Source: Oceanobacillus luteolus (GTDB lineage Bacteria > Bacillota > Bacilli > Bacillales > Amphibacillaceae). Taken from it: 64,000 nucleotides of DNA. The stretch lies in the NCBI RefSeq assembly GCF_023715655.1, contig NZ_JAMBON010000001.1, forward strand, positions 248,001 through 312,000, in the 5' to 3' direction. Shown piece after piece: positions 15,626 to 25,800 of this stretch. A program made the position numbers and the translations under genes. The notes under the pieces are model-generated. The model saw only the letters and a program-made list of their open reading frames with translations, was not told the DNA's origin and ran no database searches. Within the stretch, counting starts at the first letter, position 1, and every line of letters begins with the position of its first letter.

Positions 15626-16636
15626 TTACTTTTGTAATGCCATTTCACCAGAGTGAATTTTTTCAATGTGGTGACATGCTGCACGGTGGCCTTCCTTCAT
15701 ATGATCAAGATTGCGAAGTTCAGGTACCTTCGTACGACAAATCTCCGTAGCAAATGGACACCTAGTATGGAAACGACATCCTTGTGGCGGATTAATTGGT
15801 GAAGGAACGTCTCCTTTTAATACAATCCGCTCTTTCTTCTTCTCCGGATCCGGTATAGGTATAGCAGATAATAATGCTTTTGTATAAGGGTGTTGTGGAT
15901 TTTCAAATAGTGATTTTTTATCAGCAATCTCCACAATTTTCCCTAAGTACATTACGATAATTCGGTCAGAAATATGACGAACAACACCGAGGTCATGAGC
16001 GATGAATAAATAAGTTAAATTAAACTCTCGTTGTAACCTCTTTAGAAGGTTTAGAACTTGAGCTTGGATCGACACATCTAGTGCAGAAACAGCTTCATCA
16101 GCAATAATTAATTTCGGGTCAACGGATAATGCTCTTGCGATTCCAATACGTTGACGTTGACCACCAGAGAACTCATGTGGATAGCGGTCAATTTGTTCAG
16201 CATTTAGTCCAACGATTTCCATTAATTCAATTGCTCGTTTACGCAATTCACTTCTTGGAGCAATTTTTTGAATTTGCATCGCTTCAGTCAGAATTTGTCC
16301 CACCGTATGTCTAGGGTTTAGTGAAGCGTAAGGATCTTGGAAAATAACTTGCAAATCTTTTCGTTTTTCCCTCATTTGGCTCTTGTTCAAAGCGAGAAGA
16401 TCTTCACCTTCAAAGTAAACTTCTCCATCAGTTGGTTCTTCTAATCGAAGAATTGCACGACCTGTAGTCGATTTTCCGCAACCAGACTCACCAACGACAC
16501 TTAAAGTTTCACCTTCGTAAATCTCAAAGGAAATATCATCAACAGCTTTTACATGGTTCACTGTTCTACCAAGGAAACCACCTTTTACTGGAAAGTATTG
16601 CTTTAAATTATTAACTTTAAGAAGTTCTTTCTTCAT
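15626..16636 (-). CDS. oppF: Oligopeptide/dipeptide ABC transporter ATP-binding protein, OppF type
   Basis: 336 aa ATPase of a peptide-uptake ABC transporter. Walker A is GESGCGKST (about 48-56), signature [14 protein letters not shown], Walker [13 protein letters not shown], and the family's C-terminal extension with Cys-rich [15 protein letters not shown], which can carry an iron-sulfur cluster. The start lies inside the end of oppD (20-base overlap), indicating coupled translation. It is the last gene of a four-gene operon. The substrate could be di- or oligopeptides; the subfamily cannot settle this. Confidence 0.9.
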   Translation of the reverse strand: MKKELLKVNNLKQYFPVKGGFLGRTVNHVKAVDDISFEIYEGETLSVVGESGCGKSTTGRAILRLEEPTDGEVYFEGEDLLALNKSQMREKRKDLQVIFQDPYASLNPRHTVGQILTEAMQIQKIAPRSELRKRAIELMEIVGLNAEQIDRYPHEFSGGQRQRIGIARALSVDPKLIIADEAVSALDVSIQAQVLNLLKRLQREFNLTYLFIAHDLGVVRHISDRIIVMYLGKIVEIADKKSLFENPQHPYTKALLSAIPIPDPEKKKERIVLKGDVPSPINPPQGCRFHTRCPFATEICRTKVPELRNLDHMKEGHRAACHHIEKIHSGEMALQK

Positions 16637-17642
16637 TTCTAACTTTCACCTCCGGATCTCCATCCCATTTGTCGCTGTAGATCCAGCAACGTACTTCAGA
16701 GCCATCTTCTTTTCTATCTAATTTCGGAAGCTCAGTTACACATAGTTCAGTTGCAAATGGGCATCTTGGTGCAAAACGGCAACCTTTTGGCATGTTCTTA
16801 ATACTAGGAACATTACCTTTAATCGGTTCTAACTCATCCACGTCGACATCATGACGGGGCATGGAATTTAAAAGTCCAACAGTGTAAGGATGTTTTGGGT
16901 TTTTAAAGAGTTCCTTAACTTCCTGATATTCAACTACTTGTCCACCATACATTACCGCTACATAGTCACAAGTCTCTGCAACTACTCCTAAATCGTGGGT
17001 AATCATGATTACTGACATTCCTAATTCTTCCTGCAAACTGTTTATCAATTCAAGTATTTGCGCCTGAATCGTAACGTCCAATGCAGTTGTCGGCTCATCA
17101 GCAATTAATAGTTTTGGATTACAAGCAAGGGCCATGGCGATCATAACACGTTGACGCATACCACCTGACAGCTCGTGCGGATACTGTTTCATCCTTTGTT
17201 CAGGTGATGGAATCCCAACAAGCTCCAACAATTCAATGATACGTTTTTTTCCTTGTTCTTTATCCATTCCTTGGTGAATCTTTAAAGCCTCATAAATTTG
17301 TTTCCCTATTGTATATACAGGATTCAATGAAGTCATTGGTTCCTGGAAAATCATTGAAATATCGTTACCACGAATCGAACGGATATCTTTTTCACTTAAC
17401 TTTGTGAGATCTCTATTATTGAAAAGAATCTCTCCACCAGCTATTTTACCGTTTTTGGCAATTAAGCGGAGTATGGAAAGAGCGGTAATACTTTTACCTG
17501 AACCAGACTCTCCAACAATTCCTAGAGTCTTACCTTTTGGCAATTCAAAAGAGACACCATCAACTGCTTTTATTTCAAAGCCTTCATCATCAAAGAATGA
17601 GGTTCTTAAATCTCTCACATCCAAAATGATTTCTTCTTTCAT
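16617..17642 (-). CDS. oppD: Oligopeptide/dipeptide ABC transporter ATP-binding protein, OppD type
   Basis: 341 aa partner ATPase. Walker [10 protein letters not shown], signature [15 protein letters not shown], Walker [14 protein letters not shown]-loop MITHDLGVV, and a C-terminal [15 protein letters not shown] motif like that of its partner. GAGGTGG precedes the ATG. It pairs with the OppF-type protein as a heterodimer energising the two permeases encoded upstream. Confidence 0.9.
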   Translation of the reverse strand: MKEEIILDVRDLRTSFFDDEGFEIKAVDGVSFELPKGKTLGIVGESGSGKSITALSILRLIAKNGKIAGGEILFNNRDLTKLSEKDIRSIRGNDISMIFQEPMTSLNPVYTIGKQIYEALKIHQGMDKEQGKKRIIELLELVGIPSPEQRMKQYPHELSGGMRQRVMIAMALACNPKLLIADEPTTALDVTIQAQILELINSLQEELGMSVIMITHDLGVVAETCDYVAVMYGGQVVEYQEVKELFKNPKHPYTVGLLNSMPRHDVDVDELEPIKGNVPSIKNMPKGCRFAPRCPFATELCVTELPKLDRKEDGSEVRCWIYSDKWDGDPEVKVRNEERTS

Positions 17643-17670
17643 GTTTCCACCTCTTTCCTAAATCAATAGC

Positions 17671-18591
17671 CTAATCCATATCAATACGTTTATTTAAGAA
17701 TTTATAGGATATATCTACAAGTAGATTGATAAATACAAAGACTACTGCAATAACTAGTATTCCTGCTTGAACAACAGGGAAATCTCTAGCTAGTATTCTA
17801 TCAACAATCAGCTTACCCATCCCGTTGATTGCAAAAACTGATTCAGTAAGAACCGCACCTGCAAGTAAACCACCAAACTGTAGTCCAATTACGGTTACAA
17901 TTGGGATCAATGCGTTTTTCAATGCATGTCGATATGTAATCACACGCTCTTTTAATCCTTTAGCACGTGCTGTACGGATATAATCTTGAGAAATGACATC
18001 CAACATACTTGAACGTGTCATTCTTGCGATAACTGCAGCACCAGAGGTTCCTAATGTAATAACCGGCAGTATAATTTGTTCAGGTGAACCCCAGCCAGTA
18101 GGCGGTAGCCAGCCTAAATTAATCGAAAACCACTGCATTAACATTAGTCCGAGCCAGAAGTTTGGCATGGATAGTCCAAATAGTGCGACAAGCATAACAG
18201 TAACGTCGGCCCAAGAGTATTGTCGGACAGCAGATATAATTCCAGCTGCCATACCTACTACGATACTAAAGATCATACTGTAAACCGCTAACTCAAAGGT
18301 TACCCAAAATCTCGGCCATAATTCTGTAGTCACTGGTAGACTAGTTCTCCATGAGTTACCAAAATCAAGCATCACAGCATCTTTCACAAAATGATAAAAC
18401 TGAACCGGTATAGGTTCATCCAATCCTAATCTTTTCTCAATTTGAGCTACAGTTTCCGGTGGCGCATTCTCTCCAGCTATAATATGTGCCGGATTACCTG
18501 GCGTTAAATGCATGAGAGAGAACACAATAATGGTTACTCCAAGTAATACAGGTATTAATTGTAATAATCTACGTATTATAAATTTAAGCAT
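17671..18591 (-). CDS. Peptide ABC transporter permease, DppB/OppB type
   Basis: 306 aa, six predicted membrane segments. It starts MLKFIIRRLLQLIPVLLGVTIIVF, typical of DppB/OppB proteins. The ATPase-contact EAA-like loop is near ARAKGLKERVITYRHALKNALIP. It forms the membrane channel with the DppC-type permease encoded 16 bases before it. GGGAGG lies upstream of the ATG. Confidence 0.9.
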   Translation of the reverse strand: MLKFIIRRLLQLIPVLLGVTIIVFSLMHLTPGNPAHIIAGENAPPETVAQIEKRLGLDEPIPVQFYHFVKDAVMLDFGNSWRTSLPVTTELWPRFWVTFELAVYSMIFSIVVGMAAGIISAVRQYSWADVTVMLVALFGLSMPNFWLGLMLMQWFSINLGWLPPTGWGSPEQIILPVITLGTSGAAVIARMTRSSMLDVISQDYIRTARAKGLKERVITYRHALKNALIPIVTVIGLQFGGLLAGAVLTESVFAINGMGKLIVDRILARDFPVVQAGILVIAVVFVFINLLVDISYKFLNKRIDMD

Positions 18592-18607
18592 TCGTAACTA
18601 ACCTCCC

Positions 18608-19501
18608 TTACCTCATTTTCGGATCAAGCGCATCACGTAAACCGTCTCCAAACACGTTGAACGCTAGTACTATTAACATAATCACGAGTCCTGGGAAGAA
18701 AGCAATATGACCAGCATCCCAGATGAAATCACGTCCATCACTTAGTAGTGCCCCTAGTTCTGGAGAAGGTGGTTGCTCACCTAAGCCAAGGAAGGATAGC
18801 CCACTCGCTGATAGTACAGCACTTGCAATGAAGATACTACCTTGTACAATGATTGGTGATAAGATATTAGGTAGTATATGAAGAAAGATAATTCTAAAAT
18901 CGGATGCTCCTAAGGCTTTCATTGCATCAATATACTCGAGGTTTCTAACTGAAAGTGTGGAACCTCTTACTATCCTCGCAAACGTTGGCACTGCAAACAG
19001 TGCTATAGCAATGATTACGTTTTGTCGGCTTGCACCAAGTATACTGATTAGTGCCAATGCCAAAAGAATACCTGGGAAAGCTAATAAAATATCCATTAGC
19101 CTCATAATAACCGTGTCCAGCTTACCGCCGTAATATCCAGAGACAATACCGAGAATAATCCCAACAACTCCACCTAAAATAGTAGAAAGAACCCCGATTG
19201 TCATTGTTATTCCTATACCATGGATAACTCTTGTAAAGATGTCCCTACCATGATGGTCAGTACCAAACCAATGTTCCGCTGATGGTCCTGCCAATTTCAC
19301 GGCATAATCTGGCTCATTTGGATCATGGACAGTAAATAAAGGTCCAAATATGGCAACGAGAATGAGGAAAAGAATAAGATAACCTCCGATTAACGCTGCT
19401 TTGTTTCTTGATAATCGTCTGTAGAAATCCTTGAGATTATTTAAAAAGAGGGACCCTTTTTGTGATTGCTCTAAGTTTGGATTTGATAGATTACTAGACA
19501 T
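18608..19501 (-). CDS. Peptide ABC transporter permease, DppC/OppC type
   Basis: 297 aa, six membrane segments, with the OppC N-terminal domain (hydrophilic 40 residues, then NKAALIGGYLILFLILVAIFGP) and the EAA-like motif MKALGASDFRIIFLHILPN. The motif WFGTDHHGRDIFTRV marks the family. I choose the ATG at 19501. The upstream ATG at 19528 would place the AAAGGAGG site inside the coding region. It is the first gene of the operon, divergent from the receptor gene. Confidence 0.9.
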   Translation of the reverse strand: MSSNLSNPNLEQSQKGSLFLNNLKDFYRRLSRNKAALIGGYLILFLILVAIFGPLFTVHDPNEPDYAVKLAGPSAEHWFGTDHHGRDIFTRVIHGIGITMTIGVLSTILGGVVGIILGIVSGYYGGKLDTVIMRLMDILLAFPGILLALALISILGASRQNVIIAIALFAVPTFARIVRGSTLSVRNLEYIDAMKALGASDFRIIFLHILPNILSPIIVQGSIFIASAVLSASGLSFLGLGEQPPSPELGALLSDGRDFIWDAGHIAFFPGLVIMLIVLAFNVFGDGLRDALDPKMR

Positions 19502-19888
19502 TTGATTAAAAAACCTCCTTTGGTACATGAAATACTTCTTTTTGGTAGTAGATTGCCCCTGTTTTTAAGCATTACTAATATTAGTAAACTTTTTTATATT
19601 AGAAGTCCATAAAATAAAAAAGCTTACATATTATGGTAAATGCTAAATAAATCAAAATTTTCTTGTCAGAGGAAAATTTTGAACATTCTACTTCCTTTTT
19701 CCACGGTTTTATTCTTTTTTTGGTCTTATCACCATAAAAATAAGTATAAAGTATAATTAATTTTTAGTAAACAATAAGACAGAAAAAGATATATTAACTT
19801 GCAATTTACAAAATAATAATTTAATATTAATTAAGAATTATGTGAGTTGCATAATTCGGGAAATTATTTTATTGAGGGGGTTTTACGC
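19502..19888. other. Divergent control region of the peptide transporter
   Basis: About 390 AT-rich bases between the permease operon and the receptor gene; both promoters must lie here. A TATAAT near 19,753 faces the receptor gene without a convincing -35. A perfect inverted repeat sits close to the receptor ribosome site (separate entry). Confidence 0.5.
19835..19857 (+). promoter_or_regulatory. Inverted repeat before the peptide receptor gene
   Basis: Perfect 8-bp inverted repeat GAATTATG (19835-19842) / CATAATTC (19850-19857) ending about 17 bases before the GAGGGGG ribosome site. It could be an operator or an mRNA hairpin controlling translation. Confidence 0.45.
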
Positions 19889-21514
19889 ATGAAGTCACAG
19901 AAACATTGGTTTCTCGTATCTCTATTTTTAGCACTAGCATTAGTACTAGCTGCCTGTGCTGGAGACGGTGAGCCAACAACTGAAGAGCCGGATGATTCTG
20001 CAGAAGAAACTGAAAGCGGAACTGAGGGTGAATCAGAAGGCGCAGCAGACGGAGAAGGTGGAAATCTAGTTATTGCAATTCCATCTGATGCAGTATCTCT
20101 ATCTACACAAGGCTCTAACGACGTTCCATCAAGTAACGTAGCCGAAAACATTTACGAAGGTCTTACTAAACTTGATGCTAACCAAGAAGTACAACCAGCT
20201 CTAGCTGAATCTTGGGAAGAAGTAGATGAAACTACTTGGGAATTTAAACTTCGTGAAGGAGTAACATTCCACGACGGTGCAGAACTTACAGCTGAAGTTG
20301 TAAAAATGAACTTTGATCGTCTAGTTGATGAGGAAATCGCATCACCACGTGCATTCTTATTTGAAGCAGTGGAAAGTGTTGAAGTCGTTGATGATTTAAC
20401 ATTACGTATCAATCTGCAATACCCATATGCTCCACTTCTTTCTGTATTAGCTCATAGCGGTACAGCGATTATGAGTCCTAACATTATTGAAGAGGATGCT
20501 AACGGAGGAGAAGTTGATGCATATATCAACCAAAATCCAATCGGTACAGGTCCTTTCAAATTTGAAAGCCGTAATCCAGGTGCAGATGTAGTGTTGACAA
20601 AATATGAAGATTACTGGGGAGAGCCTGCGAAGCTTGACCAAGTTACATTCAAAGTTGTTTCTGAGCAAAGTGCACGTATCGCTGAGCTAGAAACAGGTGT
20701 GAGTCATGTTGCTGACAACATTGGACCGAACAACGTATCTCGTGTTGAAGGTACAGACGGAGTACATGTAGTTCAAGAACCAAGTGTTTCCTTAGCTTAT
20801 GTTGGTTTCAACGTTCAAAAAGAACCATTTGATGATGTAAGAGTTCGTCAAGCCATCTCAATGGCAATTGACAAAGAACAAATCATTCAAGGTGTTTACA
20901 ATGGTATCGGAATCCCAGCAGTTGGACCTCTTGCTCCTCCTGTTTTCGGATATGACGAAAACGTAAGTGGATTAGAGTATGATCCAGAAGCTGCTAAAGA
21001 ATTACTGGCAGAAGCTGGTTATGAAGATGGCTTCACAACTACAATTTGGACAAACGATAACGAACAACGTGTAGACACAGCTGTAAATATTCAAGCACAG
21101 CTAGCTGAAATCGGAATCGATGTTGAGATTGAAGAACTTGAATGGGGTGCTTACCTCGAAAGAACAGCAAATGGTGACCATGATATGTTCATCCTTGGCT
21201 GGTCTGTTGTAACATCTGACGCAGACTATGGAATGTATCCACTATTCCACTCATCTGCTGTAGGTGCAACTGGTAACCGTTCATTCTTAGAGGATGAAGA
21301 ACTAGACAAATTGCTTGATGATGCTCGTCAAGAAACAGATCCTGAAGTAAGACAAGATCTATATTCTAAAGCACAAGAAAAACTAGTTGAACTTGCGCCA
21401 ATGATCTACTTGAACCACTCTGAATATATTCTTGGTGTAAATGATAGCGTAAAAGACTTCTATGTTGATGCTCAAGGTATTTACCAAATCAAACAAGCTT
21501 ATATCGAAGAATAA
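19889..21514 (+). CDS. oppA: Peptide-binding lipoprotein of ABC transporter, solute-binding family 5
   Basis: 541 aa extracellular receptor. Signal peptide with basic start (MKSQKHWF), hydrophobic core and lipobox LAAC at about residues 20-25, so it is lipid-anchored. An acidic Glu/Asp/Ser/Gly linker of about 35 residues follows, then the family 5 solute-binding domain (NIYEGLTKLD, WEFKLREGVTFHDGAELTA). I use the ATG after GAGGGGG; the longer frame has no ribosome site. The receptor is encoded alone, divergent from its permease-ATPase operon, which allows it to be made in excess. The acidic linker fits adaptation to salt but is only suggestive. Confidence 0.9.
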   Translation: MKSQKHWFLVSLFLALALVLAACAGDGEPTTEEPDDSAEETESGTEGESEGAADGEGGNLVIAIPSDAVSLSTQGSNDVPSSNVAENIYEGLTKLDANQEVQPALAESWEEVDETTWEFKLREGVTFHDGAELTAEVVKMNFDRLVDEEIASPRAFLFEAVESVEVVDDLTLRINLQYPYAPLLSVLAHSGTAIMSPNIIEEDANGGEVDAYINQNPIGTGPFKFESRNPGADVVLTKYEDYWGEPAKLDQVTFKVVSEQSARIAELETGVSHVADNIGPNNVSRVEGTDGVHVVQEPSVSLAYVGFNVQKEPFDDVRVRQAISMAIDKEQIIQGVYNGIGIPAVGPLAPPVFGYDENVSGLEYDPEAAKELLAEAGYEDGFTTTIWTNDNEQRVDTAVNIQAQLAEIGIDVEIEELEWGAYLERTANGDHDMFILGWSVVTSDADYGMYPLFHSSAVGATGNRSFLEDEELDKLLDDARQETDPEVRQDLYSKAQEKLVELAPMIYLNHSEYILGVNDSVKDFYVDAQGIYQIKQAYIEE

Positions 21515-21524
21515 GAATATAATT

Positions 21525-21560
21525 AAAACGACCTCGAATTATCGAGGTCGTTTCTTTATT
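21525..21560. terminator. Bidirectional terminator after the peptide receptor gene
   Basis: Perfect stem AACGACCTCG (21527-21536) / CGAGGTCGTT (21543-21552) with A-rich left flank and T-rich right flank, between convergent genes. Confidence 0.85.
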
Positions 21561-21978
21561 TCTTGTTATGTGGCATTAATCTTTCATCAATTGGAATATC
21601 CGGCTTTATATCTAATAGTGCACTTATGAATTTTTCCCTGTCTTGAGGTGAAATCGCTACGACGTCGTATTTACCACAAGATATTTGAATTCGGTTAAAC
21701 GATAAAGCTGGAGAATTGATTGGCATTTTGGATTTGAGAATTAATTTTATTTCAGGTATATGGATTGTCTGCCGAATTGGTCCATAATATACTTTAATTT
21801 TTTCACCTTCGATTTTATAGCCTGTACGAAACCAAAACCACAGAAGGAAGCTGCCTAATATAATCATGATCATCATAGTCGTAAATTGCCCTTTAATAAG
21901 AGGAAACAACACACCTGATAGAGTGATTCCCCATATGAGACCTGTTATCCATTTATCTCTTAGCGATGGAAAATACAT
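21556..21978 (-). CDS. Membrane protein with bacterial PH-like domain
   Basis: 140 aa. Two close membrane helices (about residues 11-50) are followed by a soluble beta-rich domain (about 52-125) resembling the bacterial PH-like domain of YyaB-type proteins: GYKIEGEKIKVYYGPIRQTI and the later YDVVAISPQDREKFISALL pattern. Function unknown. It follows ypcP by only 11 bases and is likely co-transcribed with it and dynA. GGGAGG precedes the ATG. Confidence 0.7.
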   Translation of the reverse strand: MYFPSLRDKWITGLIWGITLSGVLFPLIKGQFTTMMIMIILGSFLLWFWFRTGYKIEGEKIKVYYGPIRQTIHIPEIKLILKSKMPINSPALSFNRIQISCGKYDVVAISPQDREKFISALLDIKPDIPIDERLMPHNKK

Positions 21979-21989
21979 ATGCTTCCTCC

Positions 21990-22868
21990 CTATTGCACAC
22001 TTGCTACAAGCATTCTATCTAGATTCTTAAACTCCAATTCCTCTAGTTTCGCTTCTATTTTCCATCGTTGGAAGTTCTTTTTGGCTGATTCTAATTCACA
22101 ATATACAGGTACATCACTCTTAATTGCTGCCAGCTTTCTGGATATATATAACATTTCTAAGTCGTTTTTAATCTTTGTTCTGATTCCATTTGTAAGTTTA
22201 TCGAGGTTCTCTAATAATCCTTCAATTGTATGATATTCTTTAATTAATCGGAGAGCAGTCTTCTCACCTATCCCTTTTACGCCAGGATAATTGTCCGCGG
22301 TGTCCCCCATTAATGCTTTTACATCAATGACTTGCGAAGGATAGATCCCTCTTTTCTCATAAAAGTTCACAGAAGTAAATAATTCGTAATTCCCCTGCCC
22401 TTTTCTCATAATCGCAACAGAGATATTCTCATCAACAAGTTGTAACATATCTTGGTCACCGGTTAAGATGATGACTTCATCTTGGTCACTATATACTTTT
22501 GCAAGTGTACCAATACAATCATCAGCCTCATAGTCAACCAAACCGATATTTGGAATATTAAACGAGTCTACAACTTCTTTCATTAAATCAAATTGTGGTA
22601 TAAGCTCGACGGGTGGTGCTTCACGATTCGCTTTATAGGCTGGAAAAATCTGATTCCGGAAAGTTTTACTTCCCATATCCCAGCAACAAACGACATGAGT
22701 AGGATCATATGTTTCTACAGCATCTAAAAAATACCGTAAAAATTGATAGATTCCGTTCGTTGGTACTCCTGTACTGGTTTTCATAAAATTTCCTCTGAAA
22801 GCTGTGGCAAAGAAACCTCTAAATAATAGTGCCATTCCGTCTACAATTAAAATCCTATTTTTATCCAT
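21990..22868 (-). CDS. ypcP: 5'-3' exonuclease, FEN-1 type (YpcP)
   Basis: 292 aa stand-alone 5' nuclease that removes RNA primers and flaps, like the N-terminal domain of DNA polymerase I. Metal-binding acids are visible in ILIVDGMAL, VDYEADDCIG, LTGDQDMLQL and ALMGDTADNYPGVKGIGEKTA, the last being the H3TH DNA-binding segment. It lies 13 bases downstream of dynA, as in B. subtilis ypbR-ypcP, and is expressed from the same unit. Catalytic positions are intact. Confidence 0.9.
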   Translation of the reverse strand: MDKNRILIVDGMALLFRGFFATAFRGNFMKTSTGVPTNGIYQFLRYFLDAVETYDPTHVVCCWDMGSKTFRNQIFPAYKANREAPPVELIPQFDLMKEVVDSFNIPNIGLVDYEADDCIGTLAKVYSDQDEVIILTGDQDMLQLVDENISVAIMRKGQGNYELFTSVNFYEKRGIYPSQVIDVKALMGDTADNYPGVKGIGEKTALRLIKEYHTIEGLLENLDKLTNGIRTKIKNDLEMLYISRKLAAIKSDVPVYCELESAKKNFQRWKIEAKLEELEFKNLDRMLVASVQ

Positions 22869-22881
22869 TTAATTACTATTC

Positions 22882-25800
22882 CTACTTTCTCTTTGCAAGC
22901 TTTCTAAGCTCTTGTAAATTTTGCTGCATTTTTTCAAGATTTGTCGGGGCCTCCAACATGGTAAAGTAATTTTCCACCTGTTGATTAAGTCCTCCCGAAG
23001 CAGAATTTTTCAATTCCACTATTAGTTCCTTCCATTGATCGACATAACTTGTAAGCATCTTCCCCTGATTCGTTTTTATGAATGTTTTAATAGATGGTAA
23101 TAATGCTTCGTAAAGCTGCTCCTTCATTATTTCCTTTTCATTTTGAACAAAGAATGCCTTTGTTCCTTTATATTTACCAAGAATGAATTGGAAATCTTTT
23201 AATTGGATATCAACTAACTCTTTTTCATATTCAGGAGTGTTCAGTTCGTAATCAAATTGCTTCGATAGAGTAAACAAATCATTTATATCTATAATTTTTT
23301 CGTTCATCACTTGATAAACCTCATTCGCCAGTTCTAGAGAATAACCTTCTATCCTAAGCGAGATTGCTTGTAGTTCCTGGTTTAATTCAAATCGTATATA
23401 TTCAATCAAGTTCTCTAAAGCAAGCTTTAACTGTAAATAGGCCTTCCTACCATTTTCTGTGATTGTCGTTGGGTTGAACATTTCTTTAAACATATCGTGG
23501 TAACGGATAGCCAAGCGTTCAATAACATAATATAATTGCTTTTCTATGCGCTGAATAATTTGCTTATCGTAAACATCTGTTTCATAGGATTTAATCAAGG
23601 TTATAGCCTGCTTCTGCTCTTGTTTGATCTTCTCTATTTGTTTTGCTTTGTCAGATGCATCCAGAGATGCTGTAGAAATATATTGTTCCATCGTCTGTTG
23701 AAGACGCTTGATGTCCCATAAGGCACTTTCAATAGTTAGTGCAGCCAAATCACGATGGATGAATGAATAGAAATGGTCCTCAAAATCTTTCATCAACTCA
23801 TTCAATGGATGACTATTCAGTTTCTCGACTAAAGACTGTTTGCTTGATACAGGGAAGATTCTCGCCTGTCTTATCCCTAATCTCAGCAATTCCTCATTTA
23901 CATACGATGTGACAAGTTGCAGTTCTTCCTCACTTTCAGCAAGGTCTGCGGCATTGACAATAAAAAACATTTTATCCAACTGAAAAGCTTCTTTCACTCG
24001 GCCAAGCTGCATGAGAAAATCGCGATCAGCACGCGACAGGGCGTGATTATAATAGGTGACATATAGAATCGCATCTGCATGTTTAATATAATTGAAGGCA
24101 ACATTTGTATGCCTAGCGTTAACCGAGTCTGCACCAGGAGTGTCTACTAAGGTGATTCCTTGCCTCGTAATCGAACAATCATAATACAAGTCAATTGCCT
24201 CTATATAGCAGGCAATCGTTTCATCTGTCACGTATTTCGCAAAATCATCCAGCGTAATCGTAACCTTTTTCCCTAGATTTTCTTTATTCGCCGGATATCC
24301 TTTCAACAATGCATGAATATAGGCTTGATACATATTGTTTAATTGTCTGTCCTCAACAATGCTTTTCTTTTCCATCCAAGAAAGTAATCGATGTAAGTCC
24401 TCACCCTTGGGGGATAAGTTCTTTGTCATTGCTATTAATTCTTCACGTAAATCCTCTTCTTTTTTCATTGTGACTACTATCGTTCCATGTGGATGTTCGA
24501 CCGAAACCGGATGAATCCGATTCACTGTAGCAGTTGTCGGGTTCGGTGAAACCGGTAATACTTTTTCGCCAATTAGCGCATTCGAGAAAGACGACTTTCC
24601 AGCACTGAATGCACCAAATAAAGCAATGGTAAAGGTCCGATTGGCTAGACGGTCTTTTTTCACTTGTAATTCATCAATTAAATTGTTGAAACCTGGCAGA
24701 CTTTCCGTTAAGTTTATTGCTTGTTCAATATACTCAATGACCTGATCTACTGTAAATTCAGTTGAGTCAGATGGATGGCTAGAGTCAATTTCCTGTTCCG
24801 CCTCGACTGTCAAATCATTACTCTTGATGACTGGTTGTTCCCCCTTTATGAATTCTTGCCTTTCATGAAGGAGTTCAACTGTTCTTTGCCAATCCTCTTT
24901 ATTTATAATTGGATCATGCAACATCCGATCAATTGCTTCCTGCTTGGATATCATTTCCTGTTCTATTTTATTATACTTACTCTGGATTTCCTTTACTTCT
25001 TGCAGATTATCATAAATCGATTGATTCTCCGATACTGTGGATGCATGTTTGTCTTGGAGCGCCTTTTTCATAGAATGCAATAAATCCAAGGATTTCCGTT
25101 TGTATTTAGATTTCACGTCAGCTGCTACATCATTGGTGTAATTTAAAACATATTCTCCATTAATTTGAGCACCTGGTTTTAGCAGATTCAATAATTCGGA
25201 ACTATCATATTCTATCACGAATTGGTTTACCTTTTCTATTAAAGCTTGATCAGATAAATTGAAATCTCTAAGTAGCTGCAAATATTTATCTCGCAATTTC
25301 CAGCGGATTGCAGTTTCCATTGTCTCTTGTAAAGACTGCATAAAATCTTCTAATCGTTTGGATTTTTCTTCCTCGGTCTTTCTTTTGGAACCAAATAAAC
25401 CAACTTTGAACCCTGGTTGCTGTGACTCTAAGAATTGTTGCGCTTTATCACGTAACGCTTTAGGCATGAGATATGCGTTTTGTAATGTATATTTTAATTC
25501 ATGCTGGAATGCTTGCTCCAATTCTTCCGGCTCTTTAGAGATTTCCGCTAATCTGTCCTCAATTTTTTCAATTTCATCTAATCTCGCTTCTATATCTTCA
25601 TCGATTTCTATATCACTCTTCAATGCTTCATATTGTTCTTCTAAAAATAATTTGTGCTTGTTAATCACTTGTTGAACTGAAGCATCTATATTAAAGTATT
25701 TCTTCTCCTCATTTTGCAATATAGAAAATAACGTTTCTTTTACTCTATCCAGCTCATTTGTAGGTAAAGATGAGTCAAAGAGAGATGTATAAAAAACTCC

